DNA of 14,934 bases, taken from assembly GCA_031418035.1 (NCBI GenBank), contig JANOWU010000142.1, positions 1-14,934 on the forward strand, given 5' to 3'. The stretch is from JANOYY01 sp031418035 (GTDB lineage: Bacteria; Actinomycetota; Acidimicrobiia; Acidimicrobiales; JANYDT01). The notes beneath the pieces were generated by a model, which had not been told where the DNA came from, ran no database searches, and was given only the letters and a program-made list of their open reading frames with translations. A program made the translations under genes and the position numbers. Shown in pieces: positions 1-6,486 of this stretch (position 1 is its first letter; the number at the start of each line of letters is the position of its first letter).

Positions 1-66
1 GCCGAAGGTCGAGCCCTGCTCGATGCCTTCGGATTCCCATTCAAGCGTGAAGGGCAGCATAACTGA
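1..66 (+). CDS. rplE: 50S ribosomal protein L5, C-terminal fragment
   Basis: The window opens inside a reading frame that ends in a TGA after 21 codons. The residues (AEGRALLDAFGFPFKREG) match the extreme C-terminus of L5, where an acidic-basic 'EARALL..LGMPF' stretch is typical. L5 binds 5S rRNA in the large subunit. Its place directly before rpsN and rpsH is the standard spc operon order. Only the tail is visible, so the identification rests on this short match plus gene order. Confidence 0.85.
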   Translation, partial: AEGRALLDAFGFPFKREGQHN

Positions 67-68
67 TC

Positions 69-254
69 ATGGCGAAGACTGCGCTGAAAGAAAAAGCCAA
101 CCGCAAACCGAAGTTCAAGGTTCGGGCGTACACCCGGTGCCAGAAGTGCGGACGTCCGCGCTCGGTGTACCGGAAGTTCGGCCTGTGCCGTGTGTGTTTG
201 CGACAGATGGTTCACGCAGGGGAAGTCCCCGGCGTGACGAAGGCCAGTTGGTGA
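69..254 (+). CDS. rpsN: 30S ribosomal protein S14, type Z (zinc-binding)
   Basis: This is a 61-residue S14 of the short, zinc-binding kind that sits in the head of the small subunit. The zinc ligands are visible as two CxxC pairs, C24/C27 and C40/C43. The C-terminal GEVPGVTKASW is the family hallmark. Long zinc-free S14 proteins of about 100 residues lack these cysteines, so this is the C+ form. The ATG lies 2 nt after the rplE stop, with a weak upstream AAGGG, and the gene is probably translated by coupling within the spc operon. Confidence 0.97.
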   Translation: MAKTALKEKANRKPKFKVRAYTRCQKCGRPRSVYRKFGLCRVCLRQMVHAGEVPGVTKASW

Positions 255-264
255 GGAGCCCGTC

Positions 265-669
265 ATGACTATGACCGACCCAATCGCCGACATGTTGACC
301 CGTATTCGCAATGCGAATACCGCGATGCATGACACGGTGAAGATGCCCAGCTCCAAATTGAAGATTTCGCTTGCGAAGATCCTTGTCAAAGAAGGTTACG
401 TAGCGTCGTACGACGTGAAGACCAACGAAGGCAAGCCTGGTTCGACGCTCGAGGTCACGTTGAAGTACTCCGACAGTCGCCGTCGTACCATCAGTGGTAT
501 CCAGCGAGTGTCCAAGCCCGGACTCCGGGTGTACACACAGGCCGATCGATTGCCACGCGTTCTTGGTGGCATGGGAGTTGCGGTGCTGTCCACCAGTCAG
601 GGTCTCCTGACCGACAAAGAGGCTCGCCAACGACGTGTTGGTGGCGAAGTGCTCTGTTACGTGTGGTGA
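265..669 (+). CDS. rpsH: 30S ribosomal protein S8
   Basis: The 134-residue product has the normal S8 length. The N-terminus MTMTDPIADMLTRIRNA and the C-terminal S8 signature GVAVLSTSQGLLTD followed by a basic stretch are both intact. S8 binds helix 21 of 16S rRNA and is a primary assembly protein; in E. coli it is also the repressor of the spc operon. A GAGGAG lies 6 nt before the ATG at 265. A second in-frame ATG two codons later is possible, but the first has the better spacing. Confidence 0.97.
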   Translation: MTMTDPIADMLTRIRNANTAMHDTVKMPSSKLKISLAKILVKEGYVASYDVKTNEGKPGSTLEVTLKYSDSRRRTISGIQRVSKPGLRVYTQADRLPRVLGGMGVAVLSTSQGLLTDKEARQRRVGGEVLCYVW

Positions 670-674
670 TGTAA

Positions 675-1217
675 ATGTCTCGTATTGGAAAAGCGCCGAT
701 AACGGTCCCCTCCGGGGTCACGATCAGCATCGTGAACGACCTGATTTCGGTCAAGGGAGCCAAGGGCGCCCTTGCCCGCCAGGTTCCAGGTGGCATCACG
801 GTTCGTGAGGAAGGTTCGACTCTCGTAGTCGAGCGCCCCAACGAAGAGCGAATGTCGAAGGCTCTGCACGGGTTGACCCGTACCCTCGTCGCCAACATGG
901 TGACCGGTGTTTCGAGCGGCTTCACCAAGGAACTCGAAATCCAGGGAGTCGGTTACCGTGCGACGGCTCAGTCGCCGCAGAAGTTGGAGCTCGCATTGGG
1001 CTTCAGCCATCCGGTCTACGTCGAAGCACCCGAAGGCATCGAGTTCGAGGTTCCCGCCCCGACGCGCATCATCGTCAAGGGCATCGACAAAGAGTCGGTC
1101 GGCCAGGTCGCCGCCAACATCCGCAAGATCCGTAAGCCCGAGCCGTACAAGGGCAAGGGTGTCCGGTACGCCGGCGAGATTGTCCGCCGCAAGGCCGGCA
1201 AGGCCGCGAAGAAGTAG
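675..1217 (+). CDS. rplF: 50S ribosomal protein L6
   Basis: The 180-residue protein begins MSRIGKAPI, as L6 does throughout bacteria, and carries the C-terminal signature PEPYKGKGVRYAGE, followed by a lysine-rich tail. L6 has two similar RNA-binding domains and sits near the sarcin-ricin loop. The start is 5 nt after the rpsH stop and has no convincing Shine-Dalgarno of its own (GTGATGTAA precedes it), so coupled translation with rpsH is likely. Length and composition are ordinary. Confidence 0.97.
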   Translation: MSRIGKAPITVPSGVTISIVNDLISVKGAKGALARQVPGGITVREEGSTLVVERPNEERMSKALHGLTRTLVANMVTGVSSGFTKELEIQGVGYRATAQSPQKLELALGFSHPVYVEAPEGIEFEVPAPTRIIVKGIDKESVGQVAANIRKIRKPEPYKGKGVRYAGEIVRRKAGKAAKK

Positions 1218-1228
1218 GAGGAACGCAA

Positions 1229-1594
1229 ATGCCAAGTGCAGCGCAGAAGAAGCAAGAGGCGCGTGTCCGCCGTCATGCCCGGGCCCGTAAGCGTGTCCGC
1301 GGTACGTCCGAGCGTCCCCGTCTCGCGGTGTTTCGTTCGAACAAGCACATCGTCGCTCAGGTGATCGATGACTCGACCGGTCGTACCCTGGCCGCAGCTT
1401 CGACCCATGAAGCGTCGGTCAAAGAAGGACCGACGAGCAACGTCGACGCATCGTCAAAAATTGGCGCGCTTGTTGCTGAGCGAGCCAAGTCCGCTGGCGT
1501 CAGCAAGGTCGTCTTCGACCGCGGCGGCTACATCTACCACGGTCGCGTCGCTGCGGTCGCTGAGGCCGCTCGCGCGGCAGGGTTGGAGTTCTGA
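1229..1594 (+). CDS. rplR: 50S ribosomal protein L18
   Basis: The 121-residue protein has the basic arginine-rich N-terminus expected of L18 (VRRHARARKRVRGTSERPRL) and the conserved core with FRSNKHIVAQVIDD, ending in the typical DRGGYIYHGRV...AAREAGLEF-like tail. L18 carries 5S rRNA into the central protuberance with L5. A strong AGGAGG at 1217-1222 overlaps the end of rplF and sits 6 nt before the ATG. Confidence 0.96.
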   Translation: MPSAAQKKQEARVRRHARARKRVRGTSERPRLAVFRSNKHIVAQVIDDSTGRTLAAASTHEASVKEGPTSNVDASSKIGALVAERAKSAGVSKVVFDRGGYIYHGRVAAVAEAARAAGLEF

Positions 1595-1596
1595 TC

Positions 1597-2190
1597 ATGG
1601 CTGGTGAACGCGATAACAACCGCGGCGAGCAAACAAACCGGACGGGTGATCCCAACCTCGAAGAGCGGGTCATTCACATCAACCGCGTTGCCAAGGTGGT
1701 GAAGGGTGGTCGTCGCTTCAGCTTCACCGCTCTCGTCGTCGTCGGTGATGGCAAGGGACGTGTCGGTTTGGGATACGGCAAAGCCAAAGAGGTTCCCGCC
1801 GCTATTGCCAAGGGCGTCGAAGAAGCCAAGCGTGAGATGTTTTCGGTTCCGTTGGCCGGATCGACGATCACCCACCCGATCATCGGGGAAAAGGGTGCTG
1901 GTCGGGTCATGTTGAAGCCGGCGGCGCCCGGTACCGGTGTTATCGCCGGTGGTGCAGCCCGCGTCATTCTCGAAGCGGCCGGTGTTCACGACTGTTTGGC
2001 GAAGTCGTTGGGCTCGTCGAATGGCATCAACGTGGCGCAAGCCACGATCCAAGGACTCAAGAGTCTCCGCAGCCCCGATCAGATTGCACTCGCCCGCGGC
2101 TTGTCCGCTGAAGAGGTCACTCCGGTTGGTGTGTTGCGTGCATATCGCGAATCGCAGCGGCTCTCCAAGCTCGCTGCCGAGAATGCCTAG
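1597..2190 (+). CDS. rpsE: 30S ribosomal protein S5
   Basis: This 197-residue S5 contains the N-terminal dsRBD-like domain (VIHINRVAKVVKGGRRFSF, GDGKGRVGLGYGKAKEVP) and the C-terminal domain with PAAPGTGVIAGG and the conserved KSLGSSN stretch. S5 lines the mRNA entry site and affects decoding accuracy. The N-terminus has a hydrophilic extension of about 22 residues rich in N, R and E before the conserved domain, as in many actinobacteria. The start is 2 nt after rplR, with GGAGTT upstream. Confidence 0.97.
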   Translation: MAGERDNNRGEQTNRTGDPNLEERVIHINRVAKVVKGGRRFSFTALVVVGDGKGRVGLGYGKAKEVPAAIAKGVEEAKREMFSVPLAGSTITHPIIGEKGAGRVMLKPAAPGTGVIAGGAARVILEAAGVHDCLAKSLGSSNGINVAQATIQGLKSLRSPDQIALARGLSAEEVTPVGVLRAYRESQRLSKLAAENA

Positions 2191-2201
2191 GACAGTTACC
2201 G

Positions 2202-2387
2202 ATGACTGAGAAAACACTTACCGTTACGCAGATCAAATCTGGGATTGGCACGATCCCCAAGCACCGTGGCACCCTTCGGGCGCTCGGGCTCGGTCGTATC
2301 GGCAATACCAACACGCTGCCGGATCGTCCCGAGATCCGCGGCATGATTGCCCGGGTTCCGCACCTGATTCGGGTCGAGGAGAAGTAG
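2202..2387 (+). CDS. rpmD: 50S ribosomal protein L30
   Basis: The 61-residue product matches bacterial L30: KTLTVTQIKSGIGTIPKHRGTLRALGL, a central GNTNTLPDRPEIRGMI and an acidic-basic tail. L30 is a small globular protein bound to 23S rRNA domain II. Its position between rpsE and rplO is the usual spc order. It starts 11 nt after rpsE with only a weak ribosome binding site. Confidence 0.96.
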   Translation: MTEKTLTVTQIKSGIGTIPKHRGTLRALGLGRIGNTNTLPDRPEIRGMIARVPHLIRVEEK

Positions 2388-2391
2388 AACG

Positions 2392-2892
2392 ATGGCAATC
2401 AAGATCCATGACCTGGTCCCCGCGCCGGGTTCGTCGAAGGGCCGCAAGCGCGTGGCCCGTGGTACCGGTGGTAAGGGCGGCAAGACTGCTGGCCGTGGCG
2501 ACAAGGGCCAAAAGGCACGTCGCAACATCAAGCCCGGGTTCGAGGGTGGTCAGACTCCTTTGTACCGCCGCACCCCGAAGCTGCGTGGCTTTACAAACCC
2601 GTTCCGGGTGGAGTACTTCCCGGTCAACCTGAACAACCTGCAGGCCATGCTCGACGGTGGTATTTCCGACATCACGCCCGAGTCCTTGCGTGAGCATGGG
2701 CTGATTCACAAGCACGTGCTCGTGAAGGTTCTGGGTCGTGGCGAAATCACGGGTGCGGCACACGTCAAGGCGCATGCGTTCTCCGCGTCAGCGTCCGCCG
2801 CGATCACGGCCGCTGGCGGTACCGTAGAGATTCTTCCCCCGCCATTCGGCGTTCGTCCTGCTGCGCAGGGGAATCAGTTCGTCAACCGCTAA
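2392..2892 (+). CDS. rplO: 50S ribosomal protein L15
   Basis: L15 is a late-assembly large-subunit protein. The N-terminal half is the glycine and lysine-rich extension typical of the family (VARGTGGKGGKTAGRGDKGQ), and the C-terminal half holds the L15 signature around KVLGRGEITGAAHVKAHAFS. At 166 residues it is somewhat longer than the usual 145-150, mainly through a C-terminal tail containing LPPPFGVRPAAQGNQF. A GAGGAG at 2376-2381 inside the end of rpmD serves its ATG. A 146-nt structured gap separates it from secY. Confidence 0.96.
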   Translation: MAIKIHDLVPAPGSSKGRKRVARGTGGKGGKTAGRGDKGQKARRNIKPGFEGGQTPLYRRTPKLRGFTNPFRVEYFPVNLNNLQAMLDGGISDITPESLREHGLIHKHVLVKVLGRGEITGAAHVKAHAFSASASAAITAAGGTVEILPPPFGVRPAAQGNQFVNR

Positions 2893-2893
2893 T

Positions 2894-3012
2894 CTGCAAA
2901 TCTTGCGACCTTCTGTGCAGTCGACGCCGGCAATGAGGATTCTTCGGAACTCCCCATCCGGCGTTGCTGCTTGTGAGGGTTTGCAGGCGTTTGCGGGATC
3001 GCATCCGTTCGC
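2894..3012 (+). promoter_or_regulatory. Structured leader between rplO and secY
   Basis: A long bulged stem pairs 2917-2930 with 2958-2970: GCAG with CTGC, then ACGCCGG with CCGGCGT, separated by one bulged base and a G-U pair. It encloses a second hairpin with stem GGA-TTC/GAA-C-TCC and a TTCG tetraloop at 2943-2946. CTGCA at 2894-2898 can instead pair perfectly with TGCAG at 2916-2920, which would open the base of the long stem. A smaller hairpin, GGAT/ATCC around CGC, lies at 2996-3006. The element ends about 27 nt before the secY start. There is no T-run, so it is not a simple terminator. Confidence 0.55.
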
Positions 3013-3038
3013 TGTAGGAAACGTCTGAAGGAAACACC

Positions 3039-4346
3039 GTGTCGACTCTGAAGAATCTCTTCAAACTCCCCGAGCTTCGCAACAAAGTCCTTTTTACGTT
3101 GTTCATGATTGCGCTGTACCGCCTCGGGACCCATATCCCCGTGCCGGGCATCGATGTGGAGCAGCTGAAGGTCATTCAGCAGTCGGCGTCGGGCGACGGT
3201 GTCGTTGGCTTCCTCAACCTGTTCTCCGGTGGCGCACTCACCAACTTCGCGATTTTCGTGCTGGGCATCATGCCCTACATCACGGCGTCGATCATCATGC
3301 AGCTGCTCACTGTCGTCATTCCACGACTCGAGCAGTGGTCGAAGGACGGGGCGACCGGCCAGAAAAAGATCACGCAGTGGACGCGTTACCTGGCCGTGTT
3401 CTTGGCATTGATCCAGGCCACGGGCTACATGTTCCAGTTTCACAATGGCATCATCGGCGGCCAGGATTCGGGTGCGGATCTGTACCCCGGCGGTCGCTGG
3501 AACCTTCCTCGAGTTTCGTTGGGCATTTTGGCGATCGTGGCGGGAACCGCGCTTGTCATGTGGATGGGCGAAATGATTTCCCAGCGCGGTATCGGCAACG
3601 GTATGTCGCTGTTGATCTTCACCAACGTGGTCAGCCGACTTCCAGCGGAGTTCTCGCGGATTCGTGAATCACGTGGGTGGGTGACGTTCCTGTTCGTGTT
3701 GCTCGGCGTTTTCGCAATGATCGTTGCGATCATCATCGTGGACAACGGCCAGAGGCGAATACCGGTGCAATTTCCCAAACGCGTGGTCGGGAATCGGATG
3801 ATGGGTGGCCAGAACACCTACATTCCGATGAAGGTCAACCAGTCGGGCGTCGTGCCGATCATCTTCGCCAGCTCGGTTCTGTATTTCCCGGTGCTTCTGC
3901 AAAGCGTCTTTCCGGTGTCGGTGCAGCGCTTCGTCGACCAGAACATGGTCCGCGGCGACAGCCTGTTCTACATCTTGGTGTTCGGCGCCCTGATCATGTT
4001 CTTTGCGTACTTCTATGCGGCGATCAGTTTTGACCCGAAGCAGCAAAGCGATCAGATCCGCAAACAGGGCGGTTTCATCCCCGGTATCCGTCCGGGTGCG
4101 CCAACGGAACGCTTCCTCGGGTACGTCATGAACCGCATCACGCTTCCCGGCGGACTCTTCATCACGTTGATCGCCTTGGTTCCGTCGTTGCTGATCCTGC
4201 TGTTCAACATTTCCAACTTCGGTTTTGCGGGCACGTCGATTCTCATTGCCGTCAGCGTGGCGTTGGAAACGATGAAGCAGATCGACTCGCAGATGACGAC
4301 CAAGAATTACGCCGGGTTTTTGAAACCAGCGAAGCTCAACAGCTAA
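3039..4346 (+). CDS. secY: Protein translocase subunit SecY
   Basis: SecY is the membrane pore of the Sec translocon, working with SecE, SecG and the SecA motor. The 435-residue protein shows about ten hydrophobic segments (roughly residues 17-35, 70-90, 116-134, 159-179, 187-198, 215-234, 271-290, 308-328, 370-390 and 397-412). Conserved stretches include FSGGALTNFAIFVLGIMPYI, GIGNGMSLLIF and the cytoplasmic loop with GGFIPGIRPG. The start is GTG, with GAAGGAAA a few bases upstream, and gives the normal N-terminus ending PGID after the first helix. The gene lies between rplO and adk, as is usual. Confidence 0.97.
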   Translation: MSTLKNLFKLPELRNKVLFTLFMIALYRLGTHIPVPGIDVEQLKVIQQSASGDGVVGFLNLFSGGALTNFAIFVLGIMPYITASIIMQLLTVVIPRLEQWSKDGATGQKKITQWTRYLAVFLALIQATGYMFQFHNGIIGGQDSGADLYPGGRWNLPRVSLGILAIVAGTALVMWMGEMISQRGIGNGMSLLIFTNVVSRLPAEFSRIRESRGWVTFLFVLLGVFAMIVAIIIVDNGQRRIPVQFPKRVVGNRMMGGQNTYIPMKVNQSGVVPIIFASSVLYFPVLLQSVFPVSVQRFVDQNMVRGDSLFYILVFGALIMFFAYFYAAISFDPKQQSDQIRKQGGFIPGIRPGAPTERFLGYVMNRITLPGGLFITLIALVPSLLILLFNISNFGFAGTSILIAVSVALETMKQIDSQMTTKNYAGFLKPAKLNS

Positions 4347-4355
4347 ACAGGGCCC

Positions 4356-5021
4356 GTGCAGCGAGGCGCTCGTCTGGTCCTGCTCGGAAAGCAGGGAGCC
4401 GGCAAAGGAACTCAGTGCGTGCAATTGTCGCGTCACTATGTCGTTCCGCACATCTCCACGGGAGACATGTTTCGTGCTGCGATGAAGGCCGGCACCCCGA
4501 TGGGGAAGATGGCGAAGTCCTTCGTGGACGGCGGAAGCCTCGTTCCCGACGAAGTCGTTATTGGCATCGTGGCGGAGCGGTTGTCCGAACGTGACGCGCG
4601 AAGTCGAGGTTTCATCCTGGATGGCTTTCCCCGCACGACGCATCAGGCCGAAGCGCTCACCAAGTTGCTGTCGCCCCTTGCGCTGGACCTCGTGATCGAC
4701 CTTGCGGTGGATACGGAGCTGGTCCTCGGTCGACTGGCGAGTCGACGGGTGTGCAGCGTCTGCGGACACAACTACAGCGTGCAGAACCCGCCGGCCCACA
4801 AATGGCGCTGTGACCACTGTGGCGGCGAAGTTATTCAGCGTGCCGATGACAGCGAGGACGCCATCAAGGTCCGTCTCGACGCCTACGAGCGGCAGACGAA
4901 ACCGCTGATCGACTGGTACGCCGCCCGGGGACTGCTGTGCACGGTCGACGGCTCCCAGGCCATGAATGCCGTATTCGACGAATGTGTGCACCAAATCGAC
5001 GAACGATCCAAGGAAATATGA
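4356..5021 (+). CDS. adk: Adenylate kinase, zinc-containing LID
   Basis: Adenylate kinase converts ATP and AMP to two ADP in the cytoplasm. The 221-residue protein has the P-loop GKQGAGKGT (residues 11-19), the AMP-binding ISTGDMFR, the DGFPRT motif (89-94) and the LID with four cysteines, C133/C136 and C152/C155, which mark a structural zinc site. RADDSEDAIKVRL supplies the LID arginines. The start is GTG 9 nt after the secY stop with a poor ribosome binding site, suggesting coupling. Unlike in many actinobacteria, map does not follow. Confidence 0.97.
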   Translation: MQRGARLVLLGKQGAGKGTQCVQLSRHYVVPHISTGDMFRAAMKAGTPMGKMAKSFVDGGSLVPDEVVIGIVAERLSERDARSRGFILDGFPRTTHQAEALTKLLSPLALDLVIDLAVDTELVLGRLASRRVCSVCGHNYSVQNPPAHKWRCDHCGGEVIQRADDSEDAIKVRLDAYERQTKPLIDWYAARGLLCTVDGSQAMNAVFDECVHQIDERSKEI

Positions 5022-5057
5022 TGCAATTCGCTCGAATCCGGGGCGGTAATTCCGCGC

Positions 5058-5063
5058 TATAGT
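5058..5063 (+). promoter_or_regulatory. Possible -10 element upstream of infA
   Basis: TATAGT sits about 240 nt before infA, at the head of the repeat-rich leader. It matches the TANNNT core of a sigma-70-type -10 box, but no recognisable -35 is seen 16-18 nt upstream. If used, the transcript would carry the whole repeat array as a long 5' leader. This is weak evidence by itself. Confidence 0.25.
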
Positions 5064-5094
5064 TGTCCCTCGGCCCGGGAACCCCTGGCCGTGC

Positions 5095-5128
5095 TGTCTC
5101 CGTTCGACCGCGTTGTCTCCGTTCAACC
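5095..5128 (+). repeat. Two-copy direct repeat, 15 bp
   Basis: TGTCTCCGTTCGACC (5095-5109) and TGTCTCCGTTCAACC (5114-5128) match at 14 of 15 positions, 19 nt apart. Both contain a TGTC core like that of the downstream array, so they look like diverged members of the same repeat family in the infA leader. Confidence 0.7.
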
Positions 5129-5168
5129 TGTTGTCCGAGCCAGTTGCTTGAAGCTTGTAGTCCCAAAG

Positions 5169-5249
5169 CTTGTAATCCCAAGCCCGTTGTCAAAGCTTGT
5201 TGTCCCAAGCCTGTTGTCCCAGCTTGTTGTCCCAAGCCTGTTGTCCAAG
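5169..5249 (+). repeat. Tandem 27-bp repeat array in the infA leader
   Basis: Three head-to-tail 27-bp units lie at 5169-5195, 5196-5222 and 5223-5249; the last two differ at a single base. Each unit is a 15-nt half of the type CTTGTTGTCCCAAGC plus a 12-nt half of the type CTGTTGTCCCAG. The halves form small stems: CTTG/CAAG at 5169, 5196 and 5223, and CTG/CAG at 5211, around six-base loops (TTGTCC, or TAATCC in the first unit). A partial unit, CTTGTAGTCCCAAAG, precedes them at 5154. GTTGTCC-like cores recur about every 13-14 nt from 5157 to 5240. No spacer sequence separates the units. Confidence 0.85.
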
Positions 5250-5290
5250 TCGTACCCGTTCGCAGCCGTGCGTGCGGTCAGCACTGATCC

Positions 5291-5297
5291 AAGGAGG
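5291..5297 (+). promoter_or_regulatory. Perfect Shine-Dalgarno that decides the infA start
   Basis: AAGGAGG is a full anti-16S match, the strongest in the window, and lies 5 nt before a CTG codon at 5303. It supports CTG rather than the downstream TTG at 5330 as the infA initiation codon. No ATG, GTG or TTG occurs in frame between the stop at 5285-5287 and 5330. Confidence 0.8.
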
Positions 5298-5302
5298 ATC
5301 CC

Positions 5303-5527
5303 CTGCCGAAGCCGAAGGAAGATGCGATTTTGCTAGAGGGAGTGGTCATCGAGCCGCTTCCCAATGCAATGTTTCGCGTCGAACTCGAAAACGGCCACAA
5401 GGTGCTGGCCCACATTTCCGGAAAAATGCGCATGCACTACATCCGGATCCTGCCTGGCGACAAAGTCCAGGTTGAACTCACCCCGTACGACCTCGCCCGA
5501 GGTCGGATCACCTACCGATACAAGTAA
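5303..5527 (+). CDS. infA: Translation initiation factor IF-1, CTG start
   Basis: IF-1 is an S1/OB-fold protein that blocks the A site of the 30S subunit during initiation. From the CTG at 5303 the product is 74 residues, close to the usual 72-73, and begins MPKPKEDAILLEGVV, which aligns with the conserved IF-1 N-terminus. The core (LPNAMFRVELENGHKVLAHI, SGKMRMHYIRILPGDKV) and the tail SPYDL-like TPYDLARGRITYRYK are intact. Starting at the TTG at 5330 would remove nine residues of the first beta strand region. A CTG start is rare; initiation there is inferred from homology, the Shine-Dalgarno and the absence of alternatives. Confidence 0.9.
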   Translation: MPKPKEDAILLEGVVIEPLPNAMFRVELENGHKVLAHISGKMRMHYIRILPGDKVQVELTPYDLARGRITYRYK

Positions 5528-5563
5528 GCGAGCAATCGTGAACACACAATTCCGAGGCGCGAG

Positions 5564-5677
5564 ATGAAAGTCCGTCCCAGCGTCAAAGCCATCTGTGAGA
5601 AGTGCAAGGTCATTCGCCGCCACGGCCGCGTCATGGTTATCTGCACCAATCCACGACACAAACAGCGGCAGGGCTGA
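5564..5677 (+). CDS. rpmJ: 50S ribosomal protein L36 (zinc-binding)
   Basis: This 37-residue ORF reads MKVRPSVKAICEKCKVIRR and ends NPRHKQRQG, the canonical short L36. The zinc ligands C11, C14, C27 and H32 are all present, so it is the C+ form rather than the zinc-independent paralogue. L36 sits in the large subunit near 23S domain VI. It lies between infA and rpsM, its normal place, with GAGG about 6 nt before the ATG. Confidence 0.97.
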   Translation: MKVRPSVKAICEKCKVIRRHGRVMVICTNPRHKQRQG

Positions 5678-5680
5678 TAC

Positions 5681-6061
5681 ATGGCACGTCTTTCTGGCGT
5701 CGACATCCCGCGTGAAAAGCGCGTGGAGATTTCCCTTACCTACATCTACGGCATCGGTCGCACGACCAGCCAACAGATTCTCGATTCGACCGGAATCGAT
5801 CGCAACACCCGGGTGCGTGATCTGACCGAAGACGAAGTCAATCGTCTTCGTGTCTACATCGATCAGCACCTGAAGGTGGAAGGCGATCTTCGGCGAGACA
5901 TCGCTCAAGACATCCGTCGCAAGATGGAGATCAGTTCCTATCAGGGCATTCGGCACCGTCGTGGTCTGCCTGTCCGTGGTCAGCGAACCCACACCAATGC
6001 ACGTACTCGTAAGGGGCCGAAGAAGACAGTGGCCGGTAAGAAGAAGGCGCCGAGGAAGTAG
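5681..6061 (+). CDS. rpsM: 30S ribosomal protein S13
   Basis: S13 forms intersubunit bridges in the head of the 30S subunit and contacts the P-site tRNA with its basic tail. The 126-residue protein has MARLSGVDIPREKRVEISLTY, the helix-hairpin-helix stretch YGIGRTTSQQIL, the S13 signature RHRRGLPVRGQRTHTNARTR and a lysine-rich C-terminus. The ATG follows the rpmJ stop by 3 nt. Length and motifs are normal. Confidence 0.97.
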   Translation: MARLSGVDIPREKRVEISLTYIYGIGRTTSQQILDSTGIDRNTRVRDLTEDEVNRLRVYIDQHLKVEGDLRRDIAQDIRRKMEISSYQGIRHRRGLPVRGQRTHTNARTRKGPKKTVAGKKKAPRK

Positions 6062-6064
6062 ATC

Positions 6065-6463
6065 ATGGCGAAACCAAAGCCGGGCGGTCGTCGTCCCCGT
6101 AAGCGCGAGCGGAAAAACGTCGTCAATGGCGTTGCGCACATCAAGAGCTCGTTCAACAACACGATCGTTTCGATCGCCGACGCCGAGGGCAACGTGTTGT
6201 CCTGGGCATCGTCTGGAAACGTCGGATTCAAGGGCAGTCGCAAGTCGACCCCATTTGCTGCGCAGCTGGCCGCGGAAGCGTGTGCCAAGCGAGCAATGGA
6301 GCACGGCCTGCGCCGTGTCGAGGTCATGGTGAAGGGTCCCGGTTCGGGACGCGACACGGCGATTCGTTCCTTGCAGAACGTCGGCCTAGAAGTCACCGCT
6401 ATCAAAGACGTCACCCCCGTTCCGCACAATGGCTGTCGCCCTTCCAAGCGACGTCGCGTCTAG
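6065..6463 (+). CDS. rpsK: 30S ribosomal protein S11
   Basis: S11 is a platform protein near the E site. The 132-residue product contains VVNGVAHIKSSFNNTIVSI, the glycine-rich WASSGNVGFKGSRKSTPFAAQ and the S11 signature GPGSGRDTAIRSLQNVGLEV, ending in GCRPSKRRRV. The first ten or so residues (AKPKPGGRRPRKRERK) are a basic extension, as is common. It starts 3 nt after rpsM, whose last codons supply AGGA. Confidence 0.97.
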   Translation: MAKPKPGGRRPRKRERKNVVNGVAHIKSSFNNTIVSIADAEGNVLSWASSGNVGFKGSRKSTPFAAQLAAEACAKRAMEHGLRRVEVMVKGPGSGRDTAIRSLQNVGLEVTAIKDVTPVPHNGCRPSKRRRV

Positions 6464-6486
6464 AGCCCGCGAAGGACTGATTACTC

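Noticed and set aside
3669..5126. 485-residue minus-strand frame opposite secY and adk
   Set aside because: It is the antisense of two well-supported genes, is His/Arg/Asp-rich without any family motif, and reflects codon bias of the plus strand.
5169..5249. CRISPR-like array
   Set aside because: The 27-nt units abut directly without unique spacers, and no cas genes are present.
5063..5287. Cysteine- and proline-rich 74-residue frame with 9-residue repeats (ACCPKPVVP) in the adk-infA gap
   Set aside because: The periodicity follows from the 27-nt DNA repeat, which keeps more than one frame open. It would need a TTG start with no Shine-Dalgarno, and it ends just before the infA ribosome binding site.
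5330..5332. TTG as the infA start
   Set aside because: It would drop nine conserved N-terminal residues and ignores the perfect AAGGAGG 5 nt before the CTG at 5303, although a GAAGGAAG does precede it.
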